Source: Roseomonas gilardii (lineage in GTDB: Bacteria > Pseudomonadota > Alphaproteobacteria > Acetobacterales > Acetobacteraceae). From it: a DNA stretch of 64,000 nucleotides. The notes under the pieces were generated by a model. It did not search any database. It was not told the DNA's origin and saw only the letters and a program-made list of their open reading frames with translations. Positions 15,943-23,789 of this stretch are shown here, one piece after another (within the stretch, counting starts at the first letter, position 1; the number at the start of each line of letters is the position of its first letter). The stretch is taken from contig NZ_CP015584.1 in NCBI RefSeq assembly GCF_001941945.1, positions 124,001 through 188,000 of the forward strand, written 5' to 3'. The position numbers and the translations under genes were made by a program.

Positions 15943-18135
15943 CTACCAGCGGTACTTCAGCCCCGCGAAGACCTGCCGCCCGAAGCCGAAGGCGCACCAT
16001 TCCCCGTAGTAGCAGGACGCGACATAGCGCCTGTCGAAGAGGTTCTGCCCGTTCACATAGGCCTCCGCGCCCCGCATCTGCGGGATGGCCTGGCCGATGT
16101 CGTAGCGGATCGTGGCATCGGCGAGCAGGAAGCTCTTCACCTTGAAGCTGTTGTCGGTACTCCAGGTCTCGCCGGTGTAGCGGCCGCCGGCGCCGATCGA
16201 GAGCCCCGTCACCGGCCCGTTGTGGAAGGTGTAGTAGGCCCAGGCGGCGGCCTGGTTCGACGGCACCGCCGGCAGGTGCTTGCCCGCCGTGGGATCGGCA
16301 TTGCGGGTATAGACCGTGTCCAGCCAGGTGTAGCTCGCCGTGACGTCCAGCGATTCCGTCACGCTGAGCTTCGCCTCCAGCTCCACGCCCTGCGATCGCG
16401 CCTCGCCCGCCTGGGACTGGTAGTAGGGGTTGACGGCATCCGTGGTCAGCAGGTTCTTGCGCGTCAGGTCGAAGACCGCGGCCGTGAACAGCGCGCTCAT
16501 GCCGGGCGGCTGGTACTTGATGCCGGCCTCGTACTGCCGGCCGCGCTCGGGATCGAAGGCCTTGCCCGTGCGGTCCGTGCCCGCCTGCGGCACGAAGGAT
16601 TCCGTGTAGCTGACATAGGGCGCGATGCCGTTGTCGAAGACATAGGTCAGTCCGACGCGGCCGGTGAAGGCGTGGTCGGACTGCTTCGAGGTCGTGTCAT
16701 AGGTCAGGTTGCGCGTCGTGCTGTCCGCCCAGTCCTGCCGTCCGCCCAGGGTGAGGACGAAGCCGCCGAGCCTGGCCTGTTCCTGCGCGTAGATGCCGTA
16801 CTGGTTGCTGTGGGCGCGCACGAGGTAGCGTTCCGGCGCCTCGATGGCGAGATTGTAGGTGGGGCTGAAGATGTCGATCGAGGGCGCGGTGCCGAAGCCG
16901 CTGCGGTAATTGGTGTTCAGGTGCTGGTAGTCGAAGCCGGCGAGCACCGTGTGCTGGACCGGGCCGGTGTTGAAGCGCCCCTGCAACTGGTTGTCGAAGG
17001 AGGCCGTGTCCAGATTGTCCGTCGAGGCGGCCGTGCCGCGGCTGAGGGTGCGGTTGTCGTCCTGCAGGCCGCTCCCATAGACGCTGTTGTATTCCTGGCC
17101 CAGATGGAACCAGCGGCCGTTGGAGCGCACCGTCCAGACATCGTTGAAGCGGCGCTCGAACTGATAGCCGAGCGAGCCCTGGGTGCGGTTGAACTTCTCG
17201 AAATTCGGGTCGCCGTCGTAGAAGCGGCGGGAGATGCGGCCCAGCGGGTTGGGCAGGGCGCTGCCGGAGGGAGGCACGCTGCCATAGGCGGCGCTTTCCG
17301 GATCGTACTGGTACAGGCCGAGCAGGGTCAGCGTGGTGTCGTTGTCGGGCCGCCAGGTGAAGGACGGCGCGATGGCGATCCGCTCGTTGCGCGTCTGGGC
17401 GACCTGCGCATCCTCCGCCCGTCCGATGCCGGTGATGCGGTAGAGGAAGTGGCGGTCGGCATCCAGCGGGCCGCCGAGGTCGAAGGTGAGCTGCTTGTGC
17501 CGGAAGTTGCCGAACTCGATCCCCACCTCGTGGAACGGATCAAGCGTCGGCAGCTTGCTCTGCTGGTTGATCACGCCGCCGGCGCCGGCCTGCCCGTACA
17601 GCACGGAGACCGGGCCGCGCAGGACCTCGATGCGCTCCATCAGGAAGGGATCGACCTGCGGCGTGCCGTACCAGCCATTGCCGAGCAGCTTCAGCCCGTT
17701 CCAGTAGGTGTCCGCGTCGAAGCCGCGCACCTTCAGCAGGTCGTAGCGCGTGCCGACCGCGCCGCGCGTTTCCGGCGTCACGCCCGCCGTGTACCGCACG
17801 GCGCCGTTCAGGGTCTGCGCGTTCTGCTGGTCCATCTGGTCGCGCGTGATGACCGAGAGGGATTGCGGCGTTTCCAGCACCGGCGTGTCGGTCTTGGTGC
17901 CGGTGACGCTGCGCCGGGCGACGAAGCCCTGCACCGGGCTGAAGGCCGTTTCGGCATCGCCGGTGACGTTGACCTGCGGCAGAAGCGTGGGATCGGCCGG
18001 TGCCGGTGTGGCACCGCCCGTGCCGCCGCTGGTCTGCGCCATGGCGGGAACGCAGGCGACGATGCCGGCTGCCAGCAGCAATCCGGGCAGGGCCCCATCG
18101 GGCCGGGCCCGCGATCTGGTTTCACCGGACATCAT
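15943..18135 (-). CDS. TonB-dependent siderophore receptor
   Basis: A 730-residue outer-membrane receptor. A signal peptide (LLLAAGIVACVPAMAQ) is followed by the plug domain: TPQSLSVITRDQMDQQNAQTL cut near residue 90, and ERIEVLRGPVSVLYGQ near 170. The rest is the beta-barrel, closing with aromatic residues as GLKYRW. This matches the FhuA/FpvA-type ferri-siderophore receptors, which take up iron chelates with TonB energy. No TonB-ExbBD or permease genes are nearby. Regulation by Fur is likely from the box upstream. A broken siderophore-binding protein gene lies divergently at 18310. Confidence 0.9.
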   Translation of the reverse strand: MMSGETRSRARPDGALPGLLLAAGIVACVPAMAQTSGGTGGATPAPADPTLLPQVNVTGDAETAFSPVQGFVARRSVTGTKTDTPVLETPQSLSVITRDQMDQQNAQTLNGAVRYTAGVTPETRGAVGTRYDLLKVRGFDADTYWNGLKLLGNGWYGTPQVDPFLMERIEVLRGPVSVLYGQAGAGGVINQQSKLPTLDPFHEVGIEFGNFRHKQLTFDLGGPLDADRHFLYRITGIGRAEDAQVAQTRNERIAIAPSFTWRPDNDTTLTLLGLYQYDPESAAYGSVPPSGSALPNPLGRISRRFYDGDPNFEKFNRTQGSLGYQFERRFNDVWTVRSNGRWFHLGQEYNSVYGSGLQDDNRTLSRGTAASTDNLDTASFDNQLQGRFNTGPVQHTVLAGFDYQHLNTNYRSGFGTAPSIDIFSPTYNLAIEAPERYLVRAHSNQYGIYAQEQARLGGFVLTLGGRQDWADSTTRNLTYDTTSKQSDHAFTGRVGLTYVFDNGIAPYVSYTESFVPQAGTDRTGKAFDPERGRQYEAGIKYQPPGMSALFTAAVFDLTRKNLLTTDAVNPYYQSQAGEARSQGVELEAKLSVTESLDVTASYTWLDTVYTRNADPTAGKHLPAVPSNQAAAWAYYTFHNGPVTGLSIGAGGRYTGETWSTDNSFKVKSFLLADATIRYDIGQAIPQMRGAEAYVNGQNLFDRRYVASCYYGEWCAFGFGRQVFAGLKYRW

Positions 18136-18185
18136 AATGATCCCGCAACTTGTTGGAATTCCTAATTTCTCGAAGCGGTCGATCC

Positions 18186-18223
18186 TTTATAGAGAATGCT
18201 AATCGTTCGCAATTTCATGAAAT
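18186..18223 (-). promoter_or_regulatory. Promoter with Fur-box-like site for the siderophore receptor
   Basis: GAGAATGCTAATCGTTCGC at 18192-18210 matches the classical 19-bp Fur box at 14 positions. On the minus strand a TATAAA at 18191-18186 and TTGCGA at 18212-18207 can be -10 and -35 elements with 15 bp between, so the box covers the promoter, as expected for repression by iron-loaded Fur. A perfect 12-bp palindrome ATTTCATGAAAT at 18212-18223 adjoins it. The 105-bp region is strikingly AT-rich for this genome. Confidence 0.6.
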
Positions 18224-18309
18224 ATACCGTATGTTAATGTTTGCGACGTGGTCCTTCGGCGATGCAGGACAGGCTGATGCTTCCCCAGGATGAAGGAGAT
18301 CGCTGCATC

Positions 18310-18603
18310 GTGCTGACCCGAAGAGATCTCGCCGCCTTGCCGTTGCTGGCGATGCCGGCCGTGGCGCGGGGCGCCGGGGACTGGCCGCGCATCGTGGTCG
18401 ATGCCGTGGGCCGTGGGCCAGCAGCGTGCCTTCGGGATCCGGAACCATTTCGGCGGCGCGCTGAACGTGCTCGCCCTTCGGGCCATGGCAGGCTGGCTCT
18501 ATCCCGAACTGGCGCGGCAGCTCGATCCCTCCAGGACGCTGGAGATGATCGACCGCCGCTTCGCCCCGATGCCTGCGAGGAGGCCTTCTGGACTTCCCTG
18601 TGA
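18310..18603 (+). pseudogene. Remnant of a ferri-siderophore ABC binding protein
   Basis: A GTG start at 18310 with AAGGAGA upstream begins a good signal peptide (LTRRDLAALPLLAMPAVARG) and a mature start PRIVVDAVGR, typical of FepB/FecB-like binding proteins. The frame is then lost: the family's C-terminal part (GIRNHFGGALNVLALRAMAG, then DPSRTLEMIDRRFAPMP) continues in the +1 frame, and the last residues EAFWTSL return to the first frame. Only about 95 of the usual 300 or so residues remain, so the middle is deleted. The break sits at a tandem CCGTGGG repeat (18404-18417). Next to the siderophore receptor, it is a decayed partner. Bases 18604-18803 hold nothing recognisable. Confidence 0.7.
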
Positions 18604-18803
18604 ACTGCTCTCGCGCCGTCACGATGCCGTCGCGACAGGGCGGCGGGACCATTTGGGCGGATATCGTGTCCGGAATGATCCGGATGCCACGTTGCCGCAG
18701 CCGAATTGCAGGCCCGTTCTCCGGGCATGGCGCGTTAAAGATAGGGTGTTACAGCGGGAGGCGATGGCTTACATACACCGGTGTCAATCATGGGATATGA
18801 ACA

Positions 18804-19595
18804 TTGAAGGCCATCGTCTTGTGTGCTGGCCAGGGGCGTCGCCTCCTGCCGTTTACGGAGCGGACCCCGAAATGTCTCCTTCCCGTGGGTGGCGAACCCA
18901 TTCTTGGCTGGCAGCTTCAGGGACTGGCCAAGGCCGGTATCCGCGAAGCCACGCTCGTCACGGGTTTCAGGGCCGAGACGATCGAGGCGGCGCTGCCCGA
19001 CATCACGCCCGCGGGCCTGACGGTCCGGACCGTCTTCAATCCTTTCTTCGGTGTCGCCGAGAATATCGGTAGCTGCTTCCTGGTTCGCGATCTGCTGCGG
19101 GCCGCCGACACGGTGCTGCTGAACGGCGACACGTTGTTCGAGCCTGCGGTACTGCGTCACCTGCTGGCCTCCCCCGCCGCGCCCATCACCGTCACCATCG
19201 ACCGCAAATCCGAATACGACGCCGACGACATGAAGGTCTCGGTGGAGGGGACGAGTCTTCGCGCCATCGGCAAGACGCTGACGGCGGACGAGACGAATGG
19301 TGAATCCATCGGGATGCTGCGCTTCCAGGGCCTGGGCGGCGCGCTCTTCGCCGATGGGCTGGAGGCCGCGCTGCGCCAGCCGGAAGGGCTGCGCCGCTGG
19401 TACCTCTCCGTCATCCATGCCATCGCCCAGAGGGGCACACAGGGGGGCGACCAGGGGGGCCACCAGAGAGGCCAGGTCCGGGTGACCTCCATCGAGGGGC
19501 TCAGCTGGGGCGAGGTGGACTATCCGGACGATCTTGCCGAGGCGGAGGCGCTTGTCCGCTCCTGGGCCATGCCCGCTCCGGCCCTGGCCGGGTGA
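18804..19595 (+). CDS. Sugar-phosphate-type nucleotidyltransferase
   Basis: A 263-residue nucleotidyltransferase. The N-terminal signature CAGQGRRLLPFTERTPKCLL (residues 7-26) binds the nucleotide, and LLNGDTLFEP near 95 gives the metal aspartate. Such enzymes activate a phosphorylated sugar or alcohol such as phosphocholine or glycerol phosphate. The start is TTG at 18804, since the signature begins at once and no in-frame ATG is nearby; the ribosome binding site is weak. A 12-bp repeat encodes a Gln/Gly stretch near residue 215. It is the first gene of the lipid locus, 13 bp before the acyl-AMP ligase, so a headgroup role is plausible. Confidence 0.7.
   Translation: MKAIVLCAGQGRRLLPFTERTPKCLLPVGGEPILGWQLQGLAKAGIREATLVTGFRAETIEAALPDITPAGLTVRTVFNPFFGVAENIGSCFLVRDLLRAADTVLLNGDTLFEPAVLRHLLASPAAPITVTIDRKSEYDADDMKVSVEGTSLRAIGKTLTADETNGESIGMLRFQGLGGALFADGLEAALRQPEGLRRWYLSVIHAIAQRGTQGGDQGGHQRGQVRVTSIEGLSWGEVDYPDDLAEAEALVRSWAMPAPALAG
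19440..19475 (+). repeat. Three 12-bp units inside the nucleotidyltransferase gene
   Basis: Units at 19440-19451, 19452-19463 and 19464-19475 (CAGGGGGGCGAC, CAGGGGGGCCAC, CAGAGAGGCCAG) encode a Gln-Gly-Gly-Asp / Gln-Gly-Gly-His / Gln-Arg-Gly-Gln run. The unit length keeps the frame, so copy number can vary without breaking the protein. It sits in a surface loop region outside the catalytic motifs. Confidence 0.6.
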
Positions 19596-19608
19596 CGCCG
19601 AGGTGACC

Positions 19609-21351
19609 ATGCTCCCGACACGGAATTCGCTCCCCCGGCGCCTTGGCTCCTTCGCCACCCTCCCCGATGCGCTGGACTACGCCGCTGGTGGGGAAACGGG
19701 CCTGAGCTTCTACGACGGGCGGGGGGAGCTGGTCAGGGCCCTCCCCTATCGCGAATTGCGCCAGGCGGCATGGCAACTGGCGAGGCGGCTGGTCGGCGCG
19801 GGGCTGGAACGCGGGAACCGCGTGGCCATCATCGCCGAGACGCGGCCCGACGTGGTGGAGGCCTTCATGGCCTGCCAGTATGCGGGGCTGGTGCCGGTGC
19901 TGCTGCCCTTGCCGGTCGCCTTCGGCGGGCGGCAGACCTATGTCGAGCATGTTTCCCGGCTGACCCTGGCGGCGCGCGCCTCGGCGCTCTTCGTGCCGGA
20001 GGCTCTCCAGCCATGGCTGGCACCTTTTGCCGCCGAGGCGGGACTGACGATCTTCGGAACCGTGGCGGCGCTGGCCTCGGCCCCGGAAGGCACCGCCGAA
20101 CCGGTGCCGCTGGCCGAGGACGAGATCGCCTACCTCCAGTTCTCCTCGGGCAGCACGCGCTTTCCCATGGGGATCGCCGTCACCCAGCGGGCGCTGATGG
20201 AGAACATCCGCGCCATCCTGCGGCACGGGCTGCAGGTGGGCGCGGAGGACCGGGCGGTGTCCTGGCTGCCGCTCTATCACGACATGGGCCTCGTGGGCTT
20301 CCTGCTGGCGCCCCTCGCCGGGCAGGTGACGGTGGACTACCTCTCGCCGCAGGAATTCGCGCGGCGGCCGCAGCTCTGGCTGCGCCTGATCTCCTCCAAC
20401 CGCGCCACCCTCTCCTACAGCCCCAGCTTCGGCTACGAGCTCTGCACCCGGCGGGGACGGCCGGACCCGGCCAAGGGCCCGGCCCTGGACCTTTCCTCCT
20501 GGCGCGCCGCGGGCATCGGCGGGGACATGATCCGGCCGCATGTGCTGGCGCGCTTCGCCGAGACCTTCGGGCCGGACGGCTTCCGGGCGGACGCCTTCGT
20601 GCCCAGCTACGGCATGGCCGAGGCGACCCTGGCCATCAGCTTCGCCCCATTGAGCAAGGGGCTGGCGACGGATGTGGTGGATCTGGACCGGCTGGAGCGG
20701 GAGGGTCTTGCCATGCCCCCCGGCGACACGGCGCGGCTGCGGGAATTCGCCCTTTGCGGCCCCCCGGTCCCGGGCACCGAGCTGGAGATCCGCGACGCCA
20801 CCGGCGCCGCCTTGCCGGAGCGGCGGGTGGGGAGCGTCCTGGTGCGCGGCCCGGGGCTGATGCAGGGCTATGACGAGCGGCCCGAGGAAAGCACCGCCGT
20901 GCTTTCGGCGGATGGCTGGCTCGATACGGGCGACCTCGGCTACCGCCTGAACGGACAGGTGGTGATCACCGGCCGCGCCAAGGATCTGATCATCGTCAAC
21001 GGCCGCAATGTCTGGCCGCAGGACCTGGAATGGTCCGTGGAGCAGTCCATCCCCACGGCGCGCAGCGGCGACGCCGCCGCCTTCTCGGTGGAGGAGGAGG
21101 GGGCGGAGCAGGTGGTGATGCTGATCGAGGCACGCGGCGCGCCGGACAGCGGGGAGCGCGAGCGGCTGGCCACCGAGGCGGCCGGCATGCTGCGGGCGCG
21201 CCATGGGGTCGAGGCGCGGATCGTGCTGGTGCCGCCGGGCAGCCTGCCGCGCACCTCCTCGGGCAAGCTCAGCCGCACCCGGGCGCGCAGCCGCTATCTG
21301 GCCGGGCATTTCACGGCAGGGGCCAGCACCCTGGCGGCGCTGCCGGAATGA
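19609..21351 (+). CDS. Fatty acyl-AMP ligase / acyl-ACP synthetase
   Basis: A 580-residue adenylating enzyme of the FAAL branch. Its P-loop reads FSSGSTRFPMGIAV, FAAL markers are WLPLYHDMGLVGFLLAP and the SYSPSFGYELCTRR block, and the late lysine is in SSGKLSRTR. FAALs make acyl-adenylates and load them onto an acyl carrier protein rather than CoA. An ACP and a serine palmitoyltransferase lie in the same locus, matching the Caulobacter arrangement in which an acyl-ACP synthetase feeds ceramide synthesis. ATG at 19609 follows the sequence GAGGTGACC; it is coupled to the next gene by ATGA. Confidence 0.8.
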   Translation: MLPTRNSLPRRLGSFATLPDALDYAAGGETGLSFYDGRGELVRALPYRELRQAAWQLARRLVGAGLERGNRVAIIAETRPDVVEAFMACQYAGLVPVLLPLPVAFGGRQTYVEHVSRLTLAARASALFVPEALQPWLAPFAAEAGLTIFGTVAALASAPEGTAEPVPLAEDEIAYLQFSSGSTRFPMGIAVTQRALMENIRAILRHGLQVGAEDRAVSWLPLYHDMGLVGFLLAPLAGQVTVDYLSPQEFARRPQLWLRLISSNRATLSYSPSFGYELCTRRGRPDPAKGPALDLSSWRAAGIGGDMIRPHVLARFAETFGPDGFRADAFVPSYGMAEATLAISFAPLSKGLATDVVDLDRLEREGLAMPPGDTARLREFALCGPPVPGTELEIRDATGAALPERRVGSVLVRGPGLMQGYDERPEESTAVLSADGWLDTGDLGYRLNGQVVITGRAKDLIIVNGRNVWPQDLEWSVEQSIPTARSGDAAAFSVEEEGAEQVVMLIEARGAPDSGERERLATEAAGMLRARHGVEARIVLVPPGSLPRTSSGKLSRTRARSRYLAGHFTAGASTLAALPE

Positions 21352-22316
21352 CCGCTGCCCCGCTGGCCGCCGTCACGGGCGGGACCGGCTTCCTGGGGCG
21401 CCATGTGGTCACGGCGCTGGCGGCGCAGGGCTGGCGGGTGCGGATGCTGGTCCGAGATGGGCGCGCAGCCGAGGGGGTTCCGGCGGAGACCGTGCAGGGA
21501 GACCTCGCCGATGCGGCGGCCCTGCGCCGGCTGGTGTCCGGCGCCGAGGCGGTGGTGCACCTTGCCGGGCTGACCAAGGCGCGCCGGCCCGCCGAGTTCC
21601 TGGCGGTGAACCGGGATGGCAGCGCGCGGCTGGCGGAGGCTGTGGCCCGGGTGGCGCCGGAGGCCCGCTGCGTGCTGGTCTCCTCCCTGGCGGCGCGGGA
21701 AGCGCGGCTTTCCCCCTATGCCGCCAGCAAGCGGGCGGGCGAGCAGGCGGCGGTGGAGGCCCTGGGGCCGGCGGGGCGCTGGGTGGTGCTGCGCCCTTCG
21801 GTGATCTACGGACCGGGGGACCGGGAAGGGCTGCTGCTGCGCCGTCTGGCGGCCTCGGCCATCGTGCCCGTGCCGCGCGCCCCGGAGCCGCGGATCGCCA
21901 TGGTGCATGCACGGGACGTGGCGGCGGCCATCGCGGCCCTCTGCCGCTCCGACCTCCGGGCCGGCCTGCTGGGCGGCACCTTCGAGGTCACGGATGCGCG
22001 GCGCGAGGGCTATGGCTGGCGCGAGCTGCTGCAGCGTCTGGCGCGGGAGCTGCGGCACCGGCCTCGCTTCCTGGAAGTGCCCGACGGGGCCATGCTGGCG
22101 GCGGGCGTGGCGGCGGATGGCTGGGCCCGGATGACCGGGCGGAGCGGCCTCTTCGGCATCGGCAAGGCGCGGGAGATCCTGCACCGGGACTGGAGCTCCG
22201 AGGCGGGGCGGCAACTGCCGGAGGCGGTCTGGACGCCGCGCATCGGCTTCGAGGAAGGGCTGCGGGACACGCTGGCCTGGTGGGCCAGCCTCGGCCTCGC
22301 CCCGGCGCCGGGTTGA
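21348..22316 (+). CDS. cerR: NAD(P)-dependent epimerase/reductase, CerR-like
   Basis: A 322-residue extended short-chain dehydrogenase. The nucleotide site TGGTGFLG is at residues 10-17, the active-site pair is in YAASK near 124, with VVLRPSVIYGPGDREG after it. In Caulobacter a protein of this class is the reductase of the ceramide pathway, reducing the 3-keto group of the sphingoid chain. The call rests on coupling to the FAAL gene and on the SPT and ACP genes downstream; a sugar epimerase role cannot be excluded from the motifs alone. It ends 63 bp before the stop of an opposing lipoprotein gene. Confidence 0.7.
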   Translation: MTAAPLAAVTGGTGFLGRHVVTALAAQGWRVRMLVRDGRAAEGVPAETVQGDLADAAALRRLVSGAEAVVHLAGLTKARRPAEFLAVNRDGSARLAEAVARVAPEARCVLVSSLAAREARLSPYAASKRAGEQAAVEALGPAGRWVVLRPSVIYGPGDREGLLLRRLAASAIVPVPRAPEPRIAMVHARDVAAAIAALCRSDLRAGLLGGTFEVTDARREGYGWRELLQRLARELRHRPRFLEVPDGAMLAAGVAADGWARMTGRSGLFGIGKAREILHRDWSSEAGRQLPEAVWTPRIGFEEGLRDTLAWWASLGLAPAPG

Positions 22317-22379
22317 GCCAGGAGTCGGCGATGTCCGGAAGCCTGGATCGCTCCGCGCGGCACGATATGGCCCCTCCGT

Positions 22380-22817
22380 CTATGACGTCTCCCCGCCCGT
22401 GCGCGTCGCCTCGTAGCGATAGGTGCAGCCCACACCCGTCTGCGCGGCATTGGTGGTGGGGATCTCCATTACGGTCAGCCGGTCGCCGGTGATCTGCCCC
22501 GCGGCCCGGCGCTCCGACCCATCGCGGTCCAGCGCGATCTCGCCCCGCGGTGTCACGGTGCCCGTCATGATGGGGCGCTGCACGGCGGAATGGCGGTGGC
22601 GGGAGGTCCGCAGCTCCACCAGCCCGTCCCGGATGCGGAACCAGACGGTATGCGGCTCCTTCCGGCAGGTCGGCTCCGCGCCGAGCGGGATCTGCTGGCC
22701 CTGGTACAGGCCGTTGAACCGTGCCAATGCCTCCGGCGCGGCTGGACCCTGCGGCGCCGCCCCCTCTCCGGCGCAACCTGCCAGCAGGGGCAATATCAGC
22801 AGCACCAGCGTGGCCAC
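22380..22817 (-). CDS. Small lipoprotein of unknown function
   Basis: About 145 residues with a lipoprotein signal: LVLLILPLLAGC puts the lipidated cysteine at Cys15. The mature part has no recognised domain but two cysteines (ACRKEP-type position near 50 and a late GVGCTYRYEA), a tryptophan/phenylalanine strand pattern (HTVWFRIRDGLVEL) and a glycine/threonine-rich second half, suggesting a small beta-barrel or sandwich. The GTG at 22817 is the only start that gives a proper signal peptide; a clear ribosome binding site is missing. It is divergent, 21 bp from a glycosyltransferase-like gene. Probably periplasmic. Confidence 0.6.
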   Translation of the reverse strand: MATLVLLILPLLAGCAGEGAAPQGPAAPEALARFNGLYQGQQIPLGAEPTCRKEPHTVWFRIRDGLVELRTSRHRHSAVQRPIMTGTVTPRGEIALDRDGSERRAAGQITGDRLTVMEIPTTNAAQTGVGCTYRYEATRTGGETS

Positions 22818-22838
22818 CCGGTGGCCACGGAGGAACGG

Positions 22839-23789
22839 ATGACCCAGTCCGACACGCCTTCCCCCTCTCCGGCCGACCGCCCGGTCGTCTTCATCCACAC
22901 CAACGCCAAGCAGCGGCTGGGCGCGCTGGTCTCGGCGCATTCCTTCCGGCGCAACGCGCGGCAGCCCGACGGCTTCGAGGTGCGGCTGCTGGAGGCGGAG
23001 CATTCGGCGCCGCTCCGTGCCGCCGAGGGGCGGAGCTTCCTCCGCGCCGGGCACAGCCGCACCTGGCGTATGGACGACCTGCAATCCTTCACCCCTCTCC
23101 GCTTCGCCGTGCCCGATGCCATGGGGCACCGGGGCGTGGCGCTGGTGGTGGACCCCGATGTCTTCGCGGTGGGCGATGTGGGGGAACTCTTTGCCCGCGA
23201 CCGCGAGGGCAAGGCCATATGGTGCCGGGCGCGGCCCGGGCACAATGGCGCGGCGGAATACCTCGCCACCAGCGTGATGCTGCTGGACTGCGCACTGCTC
23301 CCGCACTGGCGTTTCGGGCCGATGCTGGAGGACCTCCTCGCGAAGCGGCTGGACTATGTGGAGCTGATCGAGCTGCGGCGGGAGAAGCGCGAGACCATCG
23401 GGCTGTTGGAGTCCGTCTGGAACGACTTCGACCGGATGGAGGCGGATACGCGCCTCCTGCACACGACCAAGCGGCGGACGCAGCCCTGGAAGACGGGGCT
23501 GAAGGTGGATTTCACGGTGCGCGAACGCGGCTTCGGGCCGATCCCGGCGGCGGTGGTGCGGCCCATCCTGCGGCTCTGGACCTCCCAGGCCCGCTACAAG
23601 CCGCATCCGGACCAGCGTCAGGAGGCCTTCTTCTTTGCCATGCTGGCGGAATGCCTGGACGAGGGATCGGTCACCCGCGCGGAGGTGGAGAAGGGGATCA
23701 GGGAGAAGCATATCCGCCCGGATGCCCTCGTGCTCGCGGATCGCTGCCGGGGCCAGTTCCCCCGGCCCCAACCGGCAGCAGCGGCCTGA
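22839..23789 (+). CDS. Glycosyltransferase-like protein of unknown specificity
   Basis: A 316-residue soluble protein. The start VVFIHTNAKQRLGALVSAHS and the later LVVDPDVFAVGD (DxD near residue 105) resemble GT8-type, GT-A fold glycosyltransferases, in which the DxD binds metal and nucleotide sugar. A middle helical part (LVEL/EKRET) and a WNDFDRME segment are not recognised. CGGAGGAA just before the ATG at 22839 fixes the start. The last 92 bp overlap the convergent ELM1-like gene. The neighbours suggest glycosylation of a lipid, but function is inferred from the DxD and context only. Confidence 0.5.
   Translation: MTQSDTPSPSPADRPVVFIHTNAKQRLGALVSAHSFRRNARQPDGFEVRLLEAEHSAPLRAAEGRSFLRAGHSRTWRMDDLQSFTPLRFAVPDAMGHRGVALVVDPDVFAVGDVGELFARDREGKAIWCRARPGHNGAAEYLATSVMLLDCALLPHWRFGPMLEDLLAKRLDYVELIELRREKRETIGLLESVWNDFDRMEADTRLLHTTKRRTQPWKTGLKVDFTVRERGFGPIPAAVVRPILRLWTSQARYKPHPDQRQEAFFFAMLAECLDEGSVTRAEVEKGIREKHIRPDALVLADRCRGQFPRPQPAAAA

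Noticed and set aside
16222-18165. A plus-strand open frame of about 650 codons over the siderophore receptor
   Set aside because: It is antisense to the recognised TonB receptor and has no motif.
18604-18803. A further gene between the pseudogene and the nucleotidyltransferase
   Set aside because: Open frames across this stretch are chance continuations of the broken gene and its neighbours; none shows a family pattern.
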